NCBI GenBank assembly: GCA_905233425.1
Contig: CAJOEC010000005.1
Span: forward strand, 1-64,000
Source of the DNA: an uncultured Prevotella sp.
GTDB lineage: Bacteria; Bacteroidota; Bacteroidia; Bacteroidales; Bacteroidaceae
DNA: 64,000 nucleotides
Direction of reading: 5' to 3'
The translations under genes and the position numbers were made by a program. This document shows positions 58,501 to 64,000 of the stretch, in pieces (position 1 is the first letter of the stretch; each line of letters starts with the position of its first letter). The notes under the pieces were generated by a model. It worked only from the letters and a program-made list of their open reading frames with translations. It had not been told where the DNA came from and ran no database searches.

Positions 58501-60281
58501 CGAAGAACGACGGTAACTCGCTCGGCATGTTCTTCATCACCGGCACACCAAAGCTAGTCGACGACGGCGTGGCTCCCGTGCTCGTATCGACCGTTCCCGT
58601 CGATGGCACCACCGGTGCTTCGGCAACAGGCAAGATCGTGCTCACCTTCGACGAGCGCGTGAAGCTGGCCGACGACGCAGTGGCTTACATCAACAACACT
58701 ACAATCAACAGCGAGATGCAGAACCCGACAAGCGGCACGGTGAACGGCAAGACCATCACCTTCGCCTATAAGGGTTTGGAGTACAGCACCGAGTATTCGT
58801 TCATTCTGCCCGCCAACTCCGTGGCCGACCTGACCGACAACTACATCACCGAGCCTATCCGCCTGACGTTCACCATCATGACACGTCCGAGCATCGACAA
58901 GAAGCTCTACGACTATGTCGTCGAGAATGTCGAAGACCTCATGGCTGCAATCAGCGCAGCAGAGGCCCGCGCCGACAAGAATGTGCGCTACCGTATCTTC
59001 ATCAAGGACGGTGAGTACACCATCCCCGTGAAGGAGAACAGCTTAGTGGCCAAGGCCGAGGGCTACGAGGTGCCCGAGTGCATCACCTACCTCCGCAGCG
59101 GCAACATCTCGCTCATCGGTGAGAGCCGCGACGGTGTCATCATCACCAACGGAATCGACAAGACCGACCTCTTCAACGGCACCTACGGCAAGACCAGCAA
59201 GTACGACGGTATCGGCAACAGCGACGTGTTCCAGATCAGCGGCAGCGACTACTACTTCCAAGATCTAACCATCGAGAGTGGTATGGACGACGCTACGGGT
59301 CGTGACCTCGCCGTGCAAGACAAGGCTACGCGCACCATCTACAAGAACACCGGTCTGCGTGGCTATCAGGACACCTGGACATCGAACAACGACAACGGTC
59401 TCTACTACTTCGAGGGCGGTTACGTCCGCGGACGCACCGACTACATGTGCGGTAAGGGCGATGCCTTCTTCAATGGTGTCGAGCTTCGCCAGATTGCCGG
59501 CGGCTACGCTGCCGTGCCCTCGAAGAGCATCAAGTACGGCTTTGTCTATAAGGACTGCACCATCAACGGTGAGCCCGCCACGGTGAACTACGCCACTGGC
59601 GAGACCCGCACCGCAGCACAGGCCGACGGCAACTACACCCTCGGTCGTCCGTGGGGCAGCGGCACTCCTATCGCCCTCTACATCGACACGAAGATGAACG
59701 TCGTTCCCTCGGCTATCGGATGGAACGAGATGAGCGGTGGATGGCCAAAGCGCTTCGCCGAGTACAACTCGATGACCTCGACGGGTTCGCAGATCGACCT
59801 CAGCGGACGTAAGAAGGTCTTTGGCGACGGCCATGAGAACAATCCTGTCCTCACCGCCGAGGAAGCCCTTGAGGCCGGCGACCTGCACAACATGTTCGGC
59901 GAATGGGATCCCACGCTCGCCACCGAGCAGGCTCCCATACCTACCAACGTGACCGTCAATAAGGACACCAAGGTGCTCTCATGGGACAACAGCGACTATG
60001 CCCTCCTCTTTGCCATCGTCAAGGACGGAAAGGTCATCGGCTTCACAACCGAGAACACCTACACCGTCGACGATGTCACCGCTTCCTATGCTGTGCGTGC
60101 CGCCAACGAGATGGGCGGTCTGAGTGAGGCCTCGATAACCGCTGCCATCACCACCGCCATCAGCGAGGTGGCCAACGGTGAGCAGACCGTGCCAGAGGCC
60201 ATCTACAACATTCGTGGTATGCGCGTTGACAAGGCCGGCAAGGGTCTCTTCATCATCAACGGCAAGAAGGTCCTCAGGTAG
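52530..60281 (+). CDS. Giant multidomain pectin methylesterase (CE8)
   Basis: 2583 residues with a signal peptide (MKYRKLSKFGFAILLAALFG). N-terminal part: several Ig-like and beta-sandwich domains (Big_2-like ATTLTLGDHATTGTAGEQMS; QRQELTLSFPNESYEATMGE). Residues about 732-1472 are a tandem duplication (DNA 54723-56943). InlB-type repeats (ASPEEGGSINIYPVSEQYEE) and a Big_5-like domain near 2020-2110 follow. The esterase lies at about 2125-2490: GYQDTW (first Asp), GRTDYMCGKGDAFF (second Asp) and TLGRPWG (Arg) are the CE8 catalytic motifs. The end, IYNIRGMRVDKAGKGLFIIN, is a short Prevotella-type C-terminal tail. It removes methyl groups from homogalacturonan, preparing pectin for lyases. Confidence 0.88.
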   Translation: MKYRKLSKFGFAILLAALFGGFSWAAVNVVTQVNEENVLFQDKFSDMNDPNQGGYTLFTGSAANTALSERDGWQTLEKVYQGFSCVKLGTSSANGKMTTESISMTGNGELLVVAAGWGTGTNKMAVSVEGATLDKAYLSDETAINASDITVTNGINDEPSSGYAAYYFDLKDANGEVTITISGRRLFIREVKLTGTGGEVDTREATTLTLGDHATTGTAGEQMSWPEVTLRDAAGSPITGEAIEWESSNSEVAQIGDATIDFMKAGTATITAKFAGNNQYKPSQASFTLTVTAAPITGAITSLKALQEAVTATSTPVTIQFNDVFVTAVKGKNAYLADADGYGILVYQENHGLEAGQVLNGTIEANLLLYRGQTEITGFSKDGLTITTTELTPTEKTIDAITAANQSTLVTLKGVTFSNEKLSDGTNEITYYDNFSAGSLEEDATYDITGIVIVFNTTLEIAPRTADDIVKTSGEVPVDQRQELTLSFPNESYEATMGEDFIEPVLSGVPQDFDGTIVYSSSNGDVATVGMEGEITLKSPGTTVITAEATFSNLYKGSASYTLTVKEASVEPEELANPYTYTFEQKVFDAKSQTKTLKAATWELNVTCDDVDGYFGSDKTKGQQFGSGNKPATAITLSTADIPGTITKIVVNTSGASSIDATFGVKVGDTAFMCEDAENVTLTNTATDYEFTGSASGTITLSWANNSAKAIYVKSIYVEYSNEEPQPVWAWADIFADFTDQSFFTEADANGATAGLKMNANGGFTRVAADDVTANAVISGKWHSNDHGISNFSATVKVEGPVKITFGTCAWGGNVTVKDETGAEVVPTFTTNTGACYHQDKQNNIVVAYYAGEAATLTIAGGSYVPYFAVESISAEEIPHTANVTFDVANAGSEGVAPAAIEAEIGSKITIPANRTLYKEGFTLTAWTDGAGAQYKPGDEVTVSGDLTLLPVFTENENVTITEPVTVIWDFQQKNGAPVLNYQNQTGIYVAQAEIGGKDFDVKMSFDTSNGGKIANGNWSDWCQMNTGTKLTIPAVKGMTVSLESYTATTTTTIAGSTDYAIEGNVVTYTYEGSGETIDIVIGDGSYFRYVKVVCPVPTEEAGFADIKADFTDQSFFTEADANGATAGLKMNADGTFTRVAADDVTANAIISGKWHSNDHGISNFSATVAVEGTVKISFGTCAWGGDVTVKNAEGETVATMNTNTGACYHQDKENNIVSCYYKQDVATTLTISGGSYVPYFAVEKVDPKDVPSDVKIIFDVANSGAEGVAPADEIVGIGKQYTLPKNFTLYKEGYTLTGWAAEGTIYAPGETITVPDVESLTFTAVFTENEVSLADRDDAVTVKWNFRRDAGAPTVGWENQDGLVWVAQATVAGKTIDVALPFSTAPGKFANGNWTDWAQVNNGTTFHVPSCKGATISMEAYGDITTTTIDGQSDYTQGKTISYTVAGAAESVDVVIGDGSYYRYIQVVLPKVEQQQQGGSFDHVAGTINWPVGDELQPVISEDIAGAISSASVSVGNELTINTAKYFDTEMMHYTPVNSNAGNVEGVMIEYRVKPTAGVTFQPTQIDYAAVKVGTDNATYSWSYTVDGEESTITQIDPKPDLLRNNGANSVENGGTAKLMHTETFEGVGECNEFTFRFYISACANNKNICIGNVTISGIVNGEAVSVNMYDLTAVASPEEGGSINIYPVSEQYEEGSEVTLTATENFGYDFVNWTNAAGEEVSTEAKFKYTVTADETLTANFVAVNTYELALTVDGTNDYMVTINPAPTMVDGKMMYEEGQAVQITANQYEGLVTFTNWSDGDTNSSKLVSMAADIELTAVYAEADIIAGWDFYKRGNDGRKADFAAQDNDADALTLVETATGNTSGWLDKSHEADGGYEGLMGAAVNWKQGTTEGDVGNWHWQTKINAAAFTDINVQFQMVFNYNAYPTYNVEYSLDGEQWANAGSITMARREIVSFKGQLPAEANNQAELYIRLIADKTSELNTEVPSKNDGNSLGMFFITGTPKLVDDGVAPVLVSTVPVDGTTGASATGKIVLTFDERVKLADDAVAYINNTTINSEMQNPTSGTVNGKTITFAYKGLEYSTEYSFILPANSVADLTDNYITEPIRLTFTIMTRPSIDKKLYDYVVENVEDLMAAISAAEARADKNVRYRIFIKDGEYTIPVKENSLVAKAEGYEVPECITYLRSGNISLIGESRDGVIITNGIDKTDLFNGTYGKTSKYDGIGNSDVFQISGSDYYFQDLTIESGMDDATGRDLAVQDKATRTIYKNTGLRGYQDTWTSNNDNGLYYFEGGYVRGRTDYMCGKGDAFFNGVELRQIAGGYAAVPSKSIKYGFVYKDCTINGEPATVNYATGETRTAAQADGNYTLGRPWGSGTPIALYIDTKMNVVPSAIGWNEMSGGWPKRFAEYNSMTSTGSQIDLSGRKKVFGDGHENNPVLTAEEALEAGDLHNMFGEWDPTLATEQAPIPTNVTVNKDTKVLSWDNSDYALLFAIVKDGKVIGFTTENTYTVDDVTASYAVRAANEMGGLSEASITAAITTAISEVANGEQTVPEAIYNIRGMRVDKAGKGLFIINGKKVLR
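54723..56943 (+). repeat. 1.1-kb in-frame tandem duplication inside the CE8 gene
   Basis: 54723-55820 and 55847-56943 encode closely similar units of about 365 residues: ADFTDQSFFTEADANGATAG, SGKWHSNDHGISNFSATV, NTGACYHQDK, GGSYVPYFAVE and VIGDGSY occur in both, in the same order. The first 130 residues of each unit are nearly identical, the later parts more diverged. Confidence 0.85.
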
Positions 60282-60344
60282 GGGCAGGCTCCGTGCCAGC
60301 CCGCATCAACATTCGGACTGGCACGGTGATACTGAAACGAAAAA

Positions 60345-60389
60345 ACGCGGGGTTGCACCATCGAACCGGTGCGACCCCGTGTTTTTTTA
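60345..60389 (+). terminator. Terminator of the CE8 gene
   Basis: Long stem ACGCGGGGTTGCACC / GGTGCGACCCCGTGT (60345-60359, 60368-60382) followed by seven T. A GGGGCAGGCTCCGTGCC palindrome piece precedes it right after the stop codon. Confidence 0.85.
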
Positions 60390-60494
60390 TGCCATTTGTT
60401 TGCCTGTCTCGCCCCAAATGAGTACCTTTACAACCGAAACGCGCCCCCATCAGCCACCGTTTTTGAGCAAAAAGTCGAAAAAAACGCCACAAAA

Positions 60495-60526
60495 TTTGGT
60501 GTTTCACGGTTTTTACAGTATCTTTG
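60495..60526 (+). promoter_or_regulatory. Promoter of the PASTA-rluD-ddl unit
   Basis: TTTG (60495-60498), 20 bp, TATCTTTG (60519-60526). It places the start at ATG 60549 rather than at the longer ORF start 60369. Confidence 0.8.
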
Positions 60527-60548
60527 CAGCACACAAACGTTAGTACTG

Positions 60549-61217
60549 ATGAGATTGAAATCTTTTTTCGGAAAACTGGTGTCGCCGATGATATGGCTGA
60601 ATCTTCTGGCGATGGTGGTGGTGGTGGCTCTGATGATATGGGGCTTGAAACGGTGGCTCGACGACTACACACACCACGGCGAGGGGATAACGGTACCCGA
60701 TTTCTGCGGCAAGAGCTACGACAGCAGCGTCAGCGAGGGCAACACTATAGGGCTGATTGTCGTGGCCAACGACTCGTCGTACAACAAGACTATGCCCGCT
60801 GGATGCGTGGTGGTGCAGAAGCCCGAAGCCGGGGCGACGGTGAAAGAGGGGCGCATAGTCTACGTGACCATCAACTCGCTGACGATGCCCCGCGTGGCAA
60901 TACCCGACGTGGTGGGCAATTCGAGCTACCGCAACGCACGGCTGCAGTTGGAGGGCATGGGGTTCAAGGTGACCGAGCCGAAACTCATCGACGGCGACAA
61001 GGACTGGGTCTACGGACTGCAATGCGGTGGACGGAATGTCATGGCTGGCGACATGGTGGCCAAGGAATCGGTGCTGACACTCGTCATAGGCAACGGAATA
61101 ACCGATGAGGAGTTGGAGTTTGAGGAGATAGACGAAGACGACGAGGTCTTCGAGCTGTTCCCTGAGGACAACGACTACGACGAGGTAGACCCCTTCTTCG
61201 AGATAAGTGAAGAGTAA
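60549..61217 (+). CDS. Single-pass membrane protein with PASTA domains
   Basis: 222 residues from ATG 60549 (MRLKSFFGKLVSPMIWLNLL). One TM helix, then PASTA-like units (VPDFCGKSYDSSVSEGNTIG; IPDVVGNSSYRNARLQLEGM) and an acidic tail (EEIDEDDEVFELFPEDNDYD). PASTA domains bind muropeptides, but this protein has no kinase or transpeptidase domain. In Bacteroidetes it is conserved upstream of rluD and ddl. Confidence 0.85.
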   Translation: MRLKSFFGKLVSPMIWLNLLAMVVVVALMIWGLKRWLDDYTHHGEGITVPDFCGKSYDSSVSEGNTIGLIVVANDSSYNKTMPAGCVVVQKPEAGATVKEGRIVYVTINSLTMPRVAIPDVVGNSSYRNARLQLEGMGFKVTEPKLIDGDKDWVYGLQCGGRNVMAGDMVAKESVLTLVIGNGITDEELEFEEIDEDDEVFELFPEDNDYDEVDPFFEISEE

Positions 61218-61254
61218 AAAGGGAACGTAAATTGGTAAATCGAAAATATAATTG

Positions 61255-62322
61255 ATGTTGGACGAGGATTACGAGCTGATGGAGGACGCCCCTTCCGCCG
61301 ACGGTGGCGACGGCGAACTCTATGAACACCTCAGGATTGAGGTGGATCGCGGACAGGTGCCGTTGCGCATAGACAAGTTCCTGACTGAGCACACACAGCA
61401 CTCCTCGCGCAACCGCATTCAGCAGGCGGCGGACGCAGGATTCCTCTTCGTCAATGGCAGTCCGGTGAAGAGCAACTACAAGGTGCGCCCGGGCGATGTC
61501 GTCACGCTGATGCTCGACCGTCCGCATTTCGACACTACTATTGTGCCCGAAGAGCTGCCCCTTGACGTGCGCTACGAGGACGACGACCTGATGGTCATCT
61601 ACAAGCCCGCCGGCATGGTGGTGCATCCCGGATGCGGCAATTTCCACGGCACTCTCGTCCATGCCATAGCCTGGCATCTGCGCAACCTCCCCACCTACGA
61701 CCCCAACGACCCACAGGTAGGACTGGTCCACCGCATAGACAAGGACACGAGCGGGCTGCTCGTCGTGGCAAAGACGCCAGAGGCGAAGTCGAACCTTGGC
61801 AAACAGTTCTTCCACCACGAGACGAACCGCTCTTACGTGGCACTCGTATGGGGCAATTTCGTCGACGACGAGGGGCGCATTGAAGGGAACATCGGGCGCG
61901 ACCCGAAAGACCGTCTGCGCATGGCGGTGTTCCCGCCCGACAGCGAGACAGGCAAACCCGCCGTCACCCACTGGCGCGTGCTGGAACGCTACGGCTATAC
62001 GACGCTTGTGGAGTGCCGCCTTGAGACAGGGCGCACGCACCAGATAAGAGCGCACATGAAGCATCTAGGCCATCCGCTCTTCGCCGACGAGCGCTACGGA
62101 GGGACTGAGATTCTGCGCGGCGAGCGCACGGCTGCCTACAAGGCGTTCATACAGAACTGCTTCAAACTCTGCCCCCGACAGGTGCTCCATGCCCAGACGC
62201 TCGGCTTCCGCCACCCTACAACGGGCAAACAAATGGACTTCAGCAGCCCCCTGCCAGAGGATATGACGGCCGTGGTAGAGAAATGGCGGAGGCGCCTGAA
62301 AGGGAATAGTAACAAATCGTAA
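61255..62322 (+). CDS. RluD-family 23S rRNA pseudouridine synthase
   Basis: 355 residues from ATG 61255. An S4 RNA-binding domain (PLRIDKFLTEHTQHSSRNRI) is followed by the RluA/RluD core with GLVHRIDKDTSGLLVVAK (catalytic Asp) and LETGRTHQIRAHM. It isomerises uridines of the helix 69 loop in 23S rRNA. Followed within 30 bp by ddl. Confidence 0.92.
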   Translation: MLDEDYELMEDAPSADGGDGELYEHLRIEVDRGQVPLRIDKFLTEHTQHSSRNRIQQAADAGFLFVNGSPVKSNYKVRPGDVVTLMLDRPHFDTTIVPEELPLDVRYEDDDLMVIYKPAGMVVHPGCGNFHGTLVHAIAWHLRNLPTYDPNDPQVGLVHRIDKDTSGLLVVAKTPEAKSNLGKQFFHHETNRSYVALVWGNFVDDEGRIEGNIGRDPKDRLRMAVFPPDSETGKPAVTHWRVLERYGYTTLVECRLETGRTHQIRAHMKHLGHPLFADERYGGTEILRGERTAAYKAFIQNCFKLCPRQVLHAQTLGFRHPTTGKQMDFSSPLPEDMTAVVEKWRRRLKGNSNKS

Positions 62323-62348
62323 ATAGTAAATTGGTAAATCGCAAATAG

Positions 62349-63338
62349 ATGAAATCTCAGAAACGCACAATAGCCATCGTCTGCGGTGGCGACAGCAGCG
62401 AGCACGACGTGTCGCTGCGTTCAGCCCAGGGTCTCTACTCGTTCTTCGACAAAGAGCGCTACAACGTCTATGTGGTGGAGATGAAGGGCACCGACTGGCA
62501 TGTGGACCTGCCCGACGGCACCACCTCGCGTGTAAAGATGCACGACTTCTCCTTCCGCGAGAACAACCGCACACGTCATTTCGACTACGCCTACATCACC
62601 ATCCACGGCACGCCTGGCGAGAACGGCATACTGCAAGGGTATTTCGAGCTGCTCGGCATTCCCTACAGCACGAGCGACGTGCTGGTCGAGGCAATGACGT
62701 TCAACAAGTTTGTGCTCAACCAGTATCTCAAAGGCTACGGGGTGCGCGTGGCCGAAAGCGTCCTCATAAGACGCGGACAGGAGGAGAAGGTCAGCAAGCG
62801 GCAGATTATCGACACCGTGGGTATGCCCTGCTTCGTTAAGCCTGCCAACGACGGCTCGTCATTCGGAGTGTCGAAGGTGAAGAAGCCCGACCAGATAGCC
62901 GCCGCATTGCGCGTGGCGATGATGGAGAGCGACGAGGTGATGATTGAGTCGTTCCTCGAAGGCACGGAGATTACCGTGGGCTGCTACAAGACGAAGGACA
63001 AGGAAGTGGTGTTCCCCGTGACCGAGGTGCTCCCGAAGAACGAGTTCTTCGACTACGACGCGAAATACAACGGACAGGTGGAGGAGATCACTCCCGCCCG
63101 CATCCCTGCAGAACAAGCCGAAAGGGCGCAGAAACTCACGTCGGCCATCTACGACATACTCCATTGCAACGGCATCATCCGAGTGGACTACATCATCTCG
63201 CCCGAGGGCGACATCACCATGCTCGAGATAAACACCACGCCGGGAATGACACAGACCAGCTTCATACCCCAGCAGGTACGTGCCGCCGGACTGTCCATGA
63301 CCGACGTGCTGACCGACATAGTGGAGAACCAGTTCTAA
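62349..63338 (+). CDS. ddl: D-alanine--D-alanine ligase
   Basis: 329 residues. IVCGGDSSEHDVSLRSAQG, PCFVKPANDGSSFGVSKV and MLEINTTPGMTQTSFIPQQ are the ATP-grasp and metal-binding motifs of Ddl. It makes the D-Ala-D-Ala of peptidoglycan precursors, in ATP-dependent condensation. The VanX-like dipeptidase at 11583 hydrolyses the same product. Confidence 0.93.
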   Translation: MKSQKRTIAIVCGGDSSEHDVSLRSAQGLYSFFDKERYNVYVVEMKGTDWHVDLPDGTTSRVKMHDFSFRENNRTRHFDYAYITIHGTPGENGILQGYFELLGIPYSTSDVLVEAMTFNKFVLNQYLKGYGVRVAESVLIRRGQEEKVSKRQIIDTVGMPCFVKPANDGSSFGVSKVKKPDQIAAALRVAMMESDEVMIESFLEGTEITVGCYKTKDKEVVFPVTEVLPKNEFFDYDAKYNGQVEEITPARIPAEQAERAQKLTSAIYDILHCNGIIRVDYIISPEGDITMLEINTTPGMTQTSFIPQQVRAAGLSMTDVLTDIVENQF

Positions 63339-63433
63339 CTTGGAATATTCATGGAGTTATCGGGAGTTAGCAGGAGTTATAGCAAGTTATCGGGCGTCCC
63401 CGCCCGCCATTGGTAACAAATCGTAAATCGTAA

Positions 63434-64000
63434 ATGGAGACGATATTCGACGACATACGGCCTTACGAGCCGGAAGAGATGAAACAGGCCTTCGAGGATC
63501 TGCTGGCCGACCGCCAGCTAAACGTCATCTTGAAGGGCTACGCGCCGTGGCTGCCAAAGGGTGTGCGCAACGCCCTGCTGCGATTGGCATTCACGGGCGT
63601 CAAGACCCCGCTCGACTTCCAGATGAGGTTTATGAAACCCATCGTGAATTATATCATCCGCAAGCACACCGACGGCTGCACCTTCGACGACACGGCACTC
63701 AGCCCCCAACCCTCAACCCCCAACCAGCTTGGCTCCACCACTACACAGGAAGGGAAAGGCCACGCACGCTACACCTTCATCTCAAACCACCGCGACATAG
63801 TGCTCGACTCCGCCTTCCTCGACGTGAAGCTCGTCGAGGCCGGACACCCCACAACTGTGGAAATTGGCATCGGCGACAACCTCCTCATCTATCCATGGAT
63901 AAAGCGGTTGGTAAGGATGAACAAGGCATTCACCGTGCGCCGAGGACTGACGCCGAAGGAGATGCTGGCCTCCAGCCAGCTTATGAGCCAATACATCCAC
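63434..64000 (+). CDS. Acyltransferase-like protein, 3' end outside the window
   Basis: At least 189 residues, beginning METIFDDIRPYEPEEMKQAF. TFISNHRDIVLDSAFLD resembles the NH..D active-site motif of glycerol-3-phosphate or lysophosphatidate acyltransferases, with one extra residue before the second Asp. Residues about 90-105 (TALSPQPSTPNQLGSTTT) come from a CAACCCTCAAC repeat also seen upstream of the MFS gene, another in-frame intrusion. The gene runs off the right edge. Confidence 0.65.
   Translation, partial: METIFDDIRPYEPEEMKQAFEDLLADRQLNVILKGYAPWLPKGVRNALLRLAFTGVKTPLDFQMRFMKPIVNYIIRKHTDGCTFDDTALSPQPSTPNQLGSTTTQEGKGHARYTFISNHRDIVLDSAFLDVKLVEAGHPTTVEIGIGDNLLIYPWIKRLVRMNKAFTVRRGLTPKEMLASSQLMSQYIH

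Overview
The window looks like a Bacteroidales chromosome, most probably Prevotellaceae. Recognisable promoters have the Bacteroidetes form (TTTG, about 20 bp, TAnnTTTG). Gene content also fits: DUF3098-uppP-truB-queA, PadR plus PspC, a DUF4923 lipoprotein, ExbB-ExbD-ExbD-TonB, and secreted pectin enzymes ending in a dockerin or a short Prevotella-type C-terminal tail. No rRNA, tRNA, CRISPR array or transposase gene was seen.

Layout. 0-6 kb: a TPR/HTH lipoprotein and a fragment of an aryl-polyene-like lipid cluster (LolA-like, small exported protein, glycosyltransferase/acyltransferase fusion). 6-17.5 kb: carbohydrate genes (alpha-glucuronidase-like hydrolase, GH140-like apiosidase, DUF4838 hydrolase, MFS transporter) mixed with an S24 peptidase, a VanX-like dipeptidase and an AAA/PD-(D/E)XK protein. 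17.5-22.2 kb: housekeeping operon ftsX-DUF3098-uppP-truB-queA-folK. 22.5-27.6 kb: surface polysaccharide genes. 27.5-30.5 kb: aldo/keto reductase and membrane polyferredoxin. 30.8-34 kb: a TonB energising operon. 34-42.3 kb: aminotransferase, NDP kinase, PadR/PspC, porin, lipoprotein, ABC exporter. 42.3-47 kb: an AT-rich island with a CdiA-CT-like nuclease, a candidate small RNA, a cytosine methyltransferase with a NotI-family endonuclease, and a MITE-like element. 47-60.3 kb: two very large pectin enzymes (PL11 and CE8) with a toxin-antitoxin-like pair between them. 60.5-64 kb: PASTA protein, RluD, Ddl and a partial acyltransferase.

The most unusual property of the window is not one gene. 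It is a dense population of inverted-repeat elements, several of which lie inside coding sequence. A composite REPIN-like element (two inverted GC-rich palindromic arms around a core with AGTATATA and CTGAGGCAG) occurs in the glycosyltransferase/acyltransferase, a neighbouring small gene that it frameshifts, the AAA/PD-(D/E)XK gene and the polyferredoxin gene; a related form occurs twice in one ABC-transporter nucleotide-binding domain. A second class of short palindromes reads in frame as peptides resembling T-V-P-[DE]-x-S-x-x-G in at least four unrelated proteins. Larger palindromes-of-palindromes lie between genes. Apart from one gene, the elements keep the reading frame open.

A second notable locus is the NotI-like restriction gene. 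Its natural ATG overlaps the methyltransferase gene, but codon 6 is TAA, so the nuclease is either freshly inactivated or restarts at the following TTG.
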